Shown in pieces: positions 55,801 to 64,000 of a stretch of 64,000 nucleotides of DNA. The stretch's first letter is position 1. The number at the start of each line of letters is the position of its first letter. The notes below the pieces were generated by a model, which was not told the origin of the DNA, did not search any database, and saw only the letters and a list, made by a program, of their open reading frames with translations. Both the position numbers and the translations under genes were made by a program. The DNA lies in contig NC_079979.1 of the NCBI RefSeq assembly GCF_029852145.1, positions 5,804,501-5,868,500 on the forward strand. The letters are read 5' to 3'. The stretch is from Microplitis mediator. Its lineage: Eukaryota; Arthropoda; Insecta; Hymenoptera; Braconidae.

Positions 55801-58235
55801 AGGTCCGAGAAGGGCAACAGATGGCAGCACACGCTGCTCAGCACGTCTCCGACATTATTATTATTATTATTATACTACTATTATTATTATCTTATGTATT
55901 ATCTTATTTTATTTACTGTGTTATTATTAATTGTTTAATTTACTAGATACAAATTGCGGCGATACCAGTAAAAATTACTGTATTTTATAAACTTGCCAAT
56001 GGATTTTACAGCCGCCGGGATAATTAATTACGCATTTATTTAGTTAATTATTTGATTATTATTATTATTATTATTTTGATTGGTTGGCGCATGCGCGGCA
56101 ACGCAACAGTTGGCCTCGGTGAATTTATTTAATTTAAACAAATTTACGGGGTTTATAAATAAAATGAGGGAATATTTATTTATAATATTATATTATTAAT
56201 TGGCTCTGGAAAAGGGAATGGCCATTTAAGGTCGGAAAGGGACAAATTACATGCCAAACGAATCATTGCATCATGTTGATGTCAATGAGTGAATTAACAT
56301 GCGACAGAAATAGTGCTCCATTGGTTGAAAAGAGAAACCATTACAAGATGGCGCCGGCCGAGGTGCCGGCATGGGACTCACGTGCTGCCATGGCCAGACG
56401 TGGATAATCACTTGTGAGAGCAAGGTGTGTTGCTGTTAGTGCCAAAAATATATTTAGACGCCATTTGGAATCATTAAACGCCATAAATTATATTGGCTAT
56501 CAATAAGTTGCGTGAAACGCTGTACGTGTATTATTGAATTGTTGGGACATTTATTGTCAAAATAAATTATCTGAAACCAATGGAGCCTGTCCGAGTCTTA
56601 GAGATTGGTGACGACTGTAAGTACCTTTGACTTTCATACATTGGCGTGTAATTTGTCCCGCGTTGGTGGCCATTTGGGTATATCTCACGTGTGAGTGAGA
56701 GAGAGGTCTCAATATATATATATATAGTTGCGTACTTTTTCGTCCCGGCGACAAAACTTAAACCCAAAAGTTGGAGAGTAAATTTATGATTTTTATATAT
56801 TAATAATTATCAGTGACCGTATATGTTATTGACGGTAAATAATTATTAATATATGTATTGACATTATTTTGTAGTCTTTATTAATTAGCGGTGACCGCAT
56901 ATTATTGTCGGTAAATAATTAATTCCATTATCCTTATTATTTTATTTATATTAATTATTGGTGACCGTGTATTGTTTACGGTAAATAATTAATATTAATT
57001 ATTATTATTATTGTATTTATATTAATTATTAGTGACCGTATATTGTTGAAGGTAAATAATTAATACTAATTATTATTATTATTTTATTTGTATTAATTAC
57101 TGGTGACCGTATATTATTGACGGTAAATAATTAATACTAATTACTATTATTATTTTATATTAGTTATTGGTGACCGTGTATTGCTGCCGATAAATAATTG
57201 ACATTATTATAACTATTATTTATACGTTCAAATCAGTCTGTTGAAGAGTGTGGGAATTATTTATTTGGTTGCAAGTTATCTTGTTGGTGGATATTTATCT
57301 TTAATTAATTATTGTTTGAACTCATTTATTATTTTATGGTGATTATAATTTATATCATTTATTATTTGGGGTAAATATATACCCATTTGTTTAGTGGTGA
57401 TCAAAATTTACCAGTAGTATAATTATTTTATAATTATTTAATATCACCAGTGGGTTTTTGGATTAAATTTGCGGTGAATAATTAAATATCAGTTGTAATT
57501 ATTCACATGATTATGATTTTCAACATTGGGTGATTATTTGGTATAATCATTTCTCAATATTATTATCCATTATTTTGGTACTAAATAATTACAATCAACT
57601 GAGTAATTATTATTGTTTTTCTTCGAATTATATAATTAAATATTTGAGACAAGTGTATGTGTGCGCATAATAATTATCAATTATAATTATTTATATTCTT
57701 TTGCTATCACGTGCGAGTGATAGTCAGACAAATTATATTTATTGTTTTTGCGTTATTTGACTACGGTCAGTACATTTATATTGTGAAGTGATTATTATTA
57801 TTTTTTTTATTATTATTGTTTTATTATTTATATACCGCTGAATAATTATAAATTAAAATATATCGGGTAAATGGCTACCAACCCGGGATATAATTAAAAT
57901 TTATTATTATTTATTTATTGCAAACTATCTCTTTCTTGCTTTCCTTTTCCAATACCTGCATACTGCTCTCTGATTATATTTTATTTTTTCATTTTTCATT
58001 TCATTTTCTTATTTTATTGTTTATTTGTTATTTTGTTCGTGGGGTACACGAACTGGCGCCCAATTCGGATTTCTAACCCAGCCTGAGAAGAGCTGAGTGT
58101 CCAGTGGGATCGTGGGCATCTCCAAAGGACATTTTTGGTTTTGTTTTTCTGTTTATTATTTTTATTTTCAGTTTTTACCATCGGTGGGCCATAACGCCTA
58201 TTTGACACTAACCACACTCCGCCGTGGGTAGTGTG
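55801..58235 (+). mobile_element. 2.4-kb non-coding insertion in gypsy B pol, LTR-plus-primer-site-like
   Basis: Separates the protease end (AINTL, about 58245) from the polymerase lead-in (CEDAAIF, about 55798). It has no coding frame. A pyrimidine-rich tract ends at 58050 and is followed at 58054 by TGGCGCCCAATTCGG, which resembles a retroelement primer-binding site after an LTR. The 5' end and target duplication could not be defined. An alternative is any other non-coding insertion. Confidence 0.45.
56813..57230. repeat. Six tandem units of about 71-77 bp with ACCGT/ACGGT stems
   Basis: GTGACCG recurs at about 56813, 56890, 56960, 57032, 57103 and 57169. In most units ACCGT pairs with ACGGT about nine bases downstream and is followed by AAATAATTAAT. 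Confidence 0.85.
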
Positions 58236-58773
58236 AAATAGTAGTGAACGTTATAAGAGTATTAATCGCGTACAAATAAGCAATACCATTATTATTCCTA
58301 ACTAAAGCTTCGCCTGCGAAAATACCGTCTCCAAATTCTATACGAGGTGTATAACCCTCTTTGAGTTTACTGTCGACTCGAACAAACATTGCTGTTTTTG
58401 TTCGAGCTTCTAAAACGAAATATTCTCTCTCCGTGAATGATAATTCTAAATTATTTAAATGTTTAAAAGTTATAGTATTTTCTACTAAGTTAATTATTCC
58501 GCCATGTTCGCGTAAAAATTCCATACCGAGTATTTCACTATAATCTAAAGAATATTCATCTGGGACGACATGAAAGTATGTAGTTTCATTAAAAATTTGC
58601 ATTTTAGTTCTACCTAAAGTAATGGCTTCAGATACTCCATTTAGTTTATAGCAATAAGAATCATCAATTAAATTTTTATATTTTACTTCGCCGTATTTTA
58701 TTAAATTTAAACTACATCCCGTGTTAATTACAATTTTTCCGTAACTCGATATAATATCTTTAGATTTGAGCAT
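58236..58773 (-). pseudogene. Gypsy B protease
   Basis: Retropepsin-like frame: KIVINTGCSLNLI at the active site (Asn where the catalytic Asp of DTG is expected), a long middle part, then SEILGMEFLREHGGIINL, the second conserved motif. The frame runs on to the insertion at about 58235. The Asn change should abolish activity. Confidence 0.75.
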
Positions 58774-60122
58774 GATAGACGTAGGTTTGTAATCTATTGA
58801 CAGAGCACCTACGACATAAGTTCGCGTTGGTATTCTTAATTTTTGTTCGATATTTGGCGCTGAGCTGATACGTTTTCCATCGGAGCGCCGACTCGAGGGA
58901 ACGGGTTTGCGTTTCCCGTACTTGTACTCGGTTTTGAGTCTAGTCTGTCATGATGTCTTTCGTCATACATTTTTTTTCTGCAATTATTCATTAAATGACC
59001 GTTCATTTTACAATAATCACATCGAAAAATATTTTTGTTTATAGTTTAATTAGATTCAATATTTTTCCTTTGCATTAAATTTCTGCATTCCCCGATATTA
59101 TGATTATTCCTTTTGCAGAAATTACAAAATCTAGTATTTTAATTAAAATTTCTTTGATTTTGACATTTATCTTGTCTCGATTTTTCAAAATAGTTTTGAT
59201 GATTTTTTTGAAATTGATTTGGATTTTTATGATCATTATTCGAATTACGAATGTTCTGGGTTAAGTCGTGATGGTAATCTTAACTTTGTGTTCGAGAATC
59301 ATATATATTGAAAAAATCATCGACATTTCACATTTGCTGTAGTTGTTTTTCTACTTTTTCGGCTGATTTTGTCGCGCAATCGAGGTTTGAGTATTTATCT
59401 TCTTGTACAAAAATAGCAAATTTTGGGTGTAACCCTGATATGAATGAACGAATAGCGGTTTCTTTAGCTAGCGTAGCCTTTTCTGTTTTATTTTCCCCGT
59501 CAGTATATGCAATTTCTGACAATGTATTTCGCAAATGTTGGCTTATTCTATAGTTGAAGTCTCTGACGCGTTCGTTTGGGTATTGTTGAAAGTTATCAAA
59601 TTCTCTCATCCATAGTGAGATTTCTTTACTTTGTCTAAAGTGTAAATTTAAAAATAAAATAAAGTCGTCGATATTTGTCAGGTCCATGGTACTAACTCTT
59701 TTTAAAGGTTCGCCTTTACATTTTGTCTGTAATAATTTGACTAGAAATTCTTCGTTAATATCGTTTTTTAAAATTTCCTTAACATTTCTGCACGCTTTTG
59801 TAAATGACTCTATTGGATAACCGTCTTTTGTACCGTCAAAGTCTGGGCTAGTTTTTAGAAAATCTTTACAATCAATTTTATTGATATTATCATTATTTTG
59901 GGTTCTGATAGGATTTATTGTTGATTGTGAATCTAAATTTGTGGTGTTCGTTTTATTCATTTCCTCTCGTACGCGTCGCGCTAGTTCAGTTTCCAAATTT
60001 TCATTAAAAGTATCTTTTATTTGTTCATGATCTGATCTCAATTTTTGAATTTCATTCACTAATGTTTCTATTGTAACTTTTGCTTCTGTGAGAGAAACTT
60101 CCATAGCTTCTATTTTAGACAT
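58774..60122 (-). pseudogene. Gypsy B Gag
   Basis: Starts MSKIEAMEVSLTEAK with a coiled-coil N-terminus. The capsid-like domain (DFDGTKDGYPIESF, LHFRQSKEIS, FISGLHPKFAIF) runs to QLQQM and a TGA at 59326. The same frame continues with further stops into two CCHC knuckles, CNFCKRNNHNIGEC and CDYCKMNGHLMNNC (about 59000-59130). The leader upstream (60123-60898) has no gene. Confidence 0.82.
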
Positions 60123-60898
60123 TTTTATGAATTTATGTTTTTTAAATTTATATAACGCAAAAAAAAAATTTACAAAATTGAATGATATCGATAAATCGAC
60201 TTACTACTTAGATGATTGTAAAAAATAAATTATGGTTGATGTGAAGATCTTCGTTGCCGTCGGAAGGTTGATGGTGAAGGTCAGCAGGTAACACGATGGT
60301 ATAGATTTCTCAGCACTTATTGGTGTTGAACTGTCCGTCGGAAGCCGTGAATGATGATGGTAATTTAGTTGAATCAGCAAAAAAAACAATTTTTCAGATT
60401 CTCTGCTTATTCGACCTGAATATTCTCTTTGGATATTGTCTTAAAGTTTTATTTTTAATTTCGGTAATAAATTTTTTTTTATTATTCACTAACTTCACTC
60501 ATTAAAAATTTTACCTTGTCTTTAATTTTTAATTTGTAATTTTTGTTTCAATTGATTTTTATCTCTTCATTTATTATTTTATGAGAGCGACAAAAAATTA
60601 AATTTCAGATCTCGGAAATTGAAAAAAAATTTCCGAATTTTTAATTTAAATATTTGATATTATTATTTTATTCATTTTTTATGATTTTCTTTTAATTATT
60701 TGTAAAATTTTAATTTCGTTTATTTGAATTTTTATTATTATTAATTTTACTCACTTCAATTCTCACTTAATTTTTCACTTTTGTTTCACAAGTTTACTTT
60801 TTTTGTCGATATAATTTCACTTTGATAGCTTGATGTCAATTTTTTTGTTTAAAAAAAATTTTCAGATTTTTGAGATTTGACCAGTCTATTCGGGGGCT
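60123..60898 (-). other. Gypsy B leader (5' untranslated region)
   Basis: AT-rich. No supported frame on either strand. Confidence 0.5.
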
Positions 60899-60922
60899 GT
60901 TCGAATCCCACCGCTGCCACCA
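60899..60922 (-). other. Primer-binding site of gypsy B (tRNA-Leu type)
   Basis: The + strand reads GTTCGAATCCCACCGCTGCC then ACCA, i.e. the T-arm and acceptor of a tRNA plus CCA. The minus strand is therefore complementary to that tRNA 3' end. It fits an insect tRNA-Leu as I recall it. It lies 19 bases inside the LTR. Confidence 0.8.
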
Positions 60923-60941
60923 ATTTTAATTATATATAAGT

Positions 60942-61789
60942 TGTTACGTCCTGGTTGATGTTTTGGCACTGGCGTTGTTGAGCGGTCGATTTAAATTGGA
61001 CGTGATGGAAACTTACATATAATTATAAATAATAATTAAGTATGGGTTGAACAGCCACCATTTGGTGGTTGAAATAAACTGGTTATATTTATATGTTATT
61101 AAATATATTATCTGGATCTGTTTTATTCAATGAATAAAGAGATAGTTGGAGAATTTGTGAAACGTACGATTCTGGTGTTATAATATTGTTAAGTTATTCT
61201 TAACAATAGCTTCGAGAATGTGAGAAGGAAGTTGAGGTTTTAATATTGAGCCTGACTGCTCTCTATGATTCTATATCTCAGACTGACTTCTCTTGATCGA
61301 GAAAAACTAGAGTAACTCTTACCAATACGTTTGGGCATCAGACCCGCGCATCGAGTCATATGGAGGGGTCATTCAAGATAACGCATGTTCTCGAATGATC
61401 CATTCTAATATTTATTGAAAATAATCAGTTCTCACGATATCTCCACTTTTGTTACTAACAAATGAGTAACTTATCTATTAACAAAAGCTATCTTAAACAA
61501 AATAGATATTTGTGCAGCTGCACGTCTCGAAGATTAACTCGAGGCGTCAGCGCTTATTTATATTTGATAAAATATAGAAAAATAAGTTTATCAACTATTA
61601 CTCATATCTTTAACGTTCAAATGTCTTAAATAATATTATTCTATTATTATATTATATTATTTTATATGATTAATCAAATATTATTGGAATTACTAGATTA
61701 TCGATATTCGATATAATGAGTTAGATTTCAGGTCGGTAATTAAGGAAGTAAAAGCTTACGTCATCTGCCATACAGGCTGGGACGTAACA
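60942..61789 (-). repeat. Gypsy B 5' LTR (848 bp, intact)
   Basis: TGTTACGTCC to GGACGTAACA, the uninterrupted counterpart of the split LTR. It shows the empty BEL target site (TTAAGTTATTC near 61189). Confidence 0.93.
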
Positions 61790-62189
61790 CAATTAACATT
61801 TTCTCTTGCGTTTTTTATTTCATATTGTTTCAATATAAATTAAAATCAATTATTGTGATTTTATTGACAGAGATTTCTACGAAATTGTAATTTTCGTCAC
61901 AGTCTTTGTTGGGACGTCATTTTTATTCTTCTAGGAATATTGTTGACTTTAAGGATATTGTTTAATTAAGTACGATAATGAAAACAGTTTTACTTTTTAA
62001 ATATAAATCTTATAAATTTTTCTATTTTTTAGTTATTGAATTGTCATTGTTTCACAGATTCCAAAAGTTTTGAACCCGGCAGCGACTCATCAATCTCTAC
62101 AATATCCTTTTTTTATCCTTTTTTTTTATCCTTTCATTTTCGATTGCGGTGTTTAATTTTCTTACTTTTCTTCAACTAGGTTTTAAATT
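61790..62189. other. Intergenic, nothing recognised
   Basis: AT-rich flank of gypsy B starting with the CAAT target duplication. Confidence 0.5.
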
Positions 62190-62764
62190 ATGAAGCGAAG
62201 AAAGCCAGGTTTGTTCCCGAAGCAGCCTCGAAAAATTAAGAAGTGGACCACGGAGACGACAAATAAAACCGGAAGAAGTTTTAATCCACAAATGCAACTT
62301 GTATTTGTTGAGTCTACAAGTTTATGAAGGAAGATTCCATAAACAAGGGACCGATCATTCCACTCAATCAAGCTAGGTAATTATTTAAACTTTACGAATT
62401 ATTTAATAAATAAAATAATGGAAAAAACTGGTCTGATGATTATTAGGGCAATGCTTGTTTCAATGAATATTCACGTTTTATAGAATTTTTTTTTTTTTTT
62501 TTTTTTTCAGAAATAGAGTCAGTCACGAAATACGTAAAAATTGAATCCACTGGAGAGGGATTCGATACTCCAGGAAAAAAGGCAAGCGTGAAGTTGACGA
62601 ATCAGTGAAGAACGATGTTCGAAATGTTATTTATGACCTTTGCAGTCAGCGTAAGTTTTTTTTTGAGATAATTTCTAAAAGTGTATTCTAAGATTAATAT
62701 ATAGCGTGGTAATAAATAAAAGAAACTGATTACAGACGAGGGTGAAGTGCTCGATTTGGAGTAA
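62190..62764 (+). pseudogene. Possible decayed three-exon gene of unknown function
   Basis: Exon-like blocks with good splice signals: 62190-62376 (a 45-residue frame MKRRKPGLFPKQPRKIKKW to a TGA at 62325, donor CTAG|GTAATT), 62511-62650 (acceptor of 23 T then CAG, donor CAGC|GTAAGT) and 62736-62764 (acceptor GATTACAG). Block 2 reads GEGFDTPGKK in one frame and then KREVDESVKNDVRNVIYDL in another. The second frame continues in phase into block 3 as HEGEVLDLE and a stop. The TPGKK-plus-helix pattern resembles a motif seen in insect transposon-associated proteins (from memory). Frameshift and stops suggest decay. The minus-strand frame here is a shadow. Confidence 0.35.
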
Positions 62765-63368
62765 GAGCTGACATCACCTGAAGTCTGAAATCGCCTTTTT
62801 TACGTCTTTGCCAAGCACTATATTTTATAATAAATAAATAAAATAAAATAAAAAGCCTTTTATTTCTTGCATTTCATATTACAATTTCATTAACAAATGT
62901 GCATACAAATTTAAGTTAAAAGTGCATACAAAATTAAATTAAAAATTAATGTGATTGTGATTATCAAATAATTAGATTGTATTAATATTATATTCTAATC
63001 CATTCAATTTTTTTTTTTTTTTTTTTTTTTTTAATTTCATTTAAAATATATAAGTAAAATTAATTATTGTTTATTACATTAAATATTGTTACTATGTTAT
63101 GTCAATTGCAACATTAACTTTAAATTATATTGAAAAACTGTTTTTTAGCAAGAACCCTCTCCATGAAAGGTTAAGGCCTCCTCCAGAGAAGACCAGTACT
63201 CCCTATTCTCTGCCGCTCGTAGCCAATGACTATATTTTATATCTCACTTTTAATCTTAAAGTTCATTCGATAAGCTATAATATCAGCTGAGTTACTTATT
63301 CCTTCGATTATTTTTTCTAATATTTTGATGAATTTTAATAAATAAATAAAAATTAACAATTATATAAA
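62765..63368. other. AT-rich non-coding sequence
   Basis: A candidate polyadenylation region with repeated AATAAA at about 62830-62850, and a T-homopolymer at about 63009-63032. No gene. Confidence 0.45.
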
Positions 63369-63650
63369 TCGGGTCTAATGAGACTTAAGTTTTAATTATA
63401 GGAATTGCAATTAAATACTTGAATATATAAGCTGTATATCGTGCCACCCGTGTGAGACTTACCCAGCTGCCTCATACGAGCAGCGAAATTTAATTATGTA
63501 GACGGTTTTTTTTTATATATATAATAGAATAATCATAAAAGTCGGGTCTCATGCGAGTTGATATTAATTTCAGAAATTAATAATTGCTTTTTAATACTTG
63601 ATTAAGCTGCATACTATGCCGTCTGTATGGGAGTTACCCAGGCTTTTTAC
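63369..63650. repeat. Two diverged satellite units in inverted orientation
   Basis: CGGGTCT(A/C)ATG recurs at 63370 and 63543 (173 bp apart). GTGCCACCCGTGTGAGACTT near 63441 is the reverse complement of the anchor of the 40377-42000 array. Confidence 0.75.
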
Positions 63651-63714
63651 ATTGCATACGATAATTATCTTGTAGGTGTTTCTTCTTTTTCTAGAAATCG
63701 TAAAAATAATCACA

Positions 63715-63843
63715 ACAAGGTTCTACAGCTGTACCCTGGCGGTTTTGAATCACCCTGGAAACAGCCTGGAAACACCCTGGGAGTGGAAACAGGGTGGAAT
63801 CACGGTGGATCCAGGGTGGTTACACGGTGGGTTTGTGCCATTT
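63715..63843. repeat. Short direct repeats of the CCCTGGAAACA / CAGGGTGG type
   Basis: Repeated CACCCTGG, CCTGGAAACA and GGGTGG(A/T) words leading into the palindrome at the window edge. Confidence 0.6.
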
Positions 63844-63977
63844 AATCACCGTGTATACACCATGTATACATCGTGGAATCAGGGTGGGTACACCATGTAA
63901 CCACCGTGACTCCACGGTGGTTACACGGTGTACCCACCCTGATTCCACGATGTATACATGGTGTATACACGGTGATT
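63844..63977. repeat. Near-perfect 134-bp palindrome
   Basis: AATCACCGTGTATACACC... on the left is mirrored by ...GGTGTATACACGGTGATT on the right, with about two mismatches and essentially no loop. Confidence 0.88.
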
Positions 63978-64000
63978 ACGCGAGGTACGTGGAATCGCGG

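Larger units (their letters stand above)
42208..61789 (-). mobile_element. Ty3/gypsy retrotransposon B, with BEL copy B nested in its 3' LTR
   Basis: LTRs of 848 bp start TGTTACGTCC and end GGACGTAACA. One is intact at 60942-61789. The other is split into 42208-42462 and 48843-49435 by a BEL insertion, and the pieces sum to exactly 848. The element is flanked by CAAT on both sides (42204-42207 and 61790-61793). The internal minus-strand order is primer site, gag, protease, reverse transcriptase, RNase H, a long linker with a macro-like segment, and integrase. By manual comparison the LTRs differ at about 16 positions, so insertion is not very recent. Stops and an internal insertion make it defective. 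Confidence 0.92.

Noticed and set aside
62183..62371. 62-residue minus-strand frame
   Set aside because: Complement of the exon-like block on the + strand; no domain.
63627..63900. Gly/Trp-rich + strand frames at the window end
   Set aside because: Generated by short direct repeats and the palindrome at 63715-63977.

Overview
The window is eukaryotic, AT-rich and intron-bearing. It most likely comes from an insect, and a hymenopteran such as a parasitoid wasp is a reasonable guess. The basis is a modular-serine-protease-type host gene (sushi domain followed by an S1 protease domain), BEL/Pao, Ty3/gypsy and P-element families, a Tc1-type inverted-repeat element and many fold-back repeats. Nothing in the sequence fixes the species.

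Host gene: the only convincing host gene is a + strand secreted serine protease. A sushi/CCP exon (3454-3705) joins in phase to three protease exons (33156-33587, 33655-33956, 34033-34137). Upstream exons are not in view. The intron after the sushi exon is about 29.4 kb and is almost entirely transposons and repeats.

Inside that intron, left to right: a 1.5 kb near-perfect palindrome (4202-5723); an LTR-like promoter segment followed by a tandem array of covarying hairpins (6846-7320); a minus-strand P element with spliced THAP exons (7815-14661), broken by a 1001-bp solo LTR with TATG target duplications; a decayed minus-strand gypsy element A (14924-20150); AT-rich repeats with a second hairpin array (22556-23515); a Tc1-type TIR element with TA duplications (24077-24958); BEL copy A (25129-30133); several MITE-like or tandem repeats; and a tRNA-derived SINE-like segment (about 32640-32700).

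Downstream of the gene: fold-back elements (35219-35910, 37623-37838, 38671-39465), a roughly 172-bp satellite of ten units (40377-42000), then a nested pair of LTR elements. Gypsy element B (42208-61789, minus strand, 848-bp LTRs, CAAT target duplication, tRNA-Leu-type primer site) carries BEL copy B (42463-48837, plus strand, AGTTA target duplication) inside one of its LTRs. The duplications and LTR lengths reconcile exactly. After gypsy B come a possible decayed three-exon gene, two diverged inverted satellite units and a perfect-looking short palindrome at the right edge.

Most notable for follow-up: the covarying stem-loops in tandem arrays; a shared gag stop codon in the context CAA-TAA-CAA-TTT with pol in frame in both BEL copies (a readthrough-like context); the extreme one-strand enrichment of TCTCA across the BEL family; and a macro-domain-like segment between RNase H and integrase in gypsy B. 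All transposon genes seen are broken. All calls come from reading the sequence and the translations; no database search was possible.
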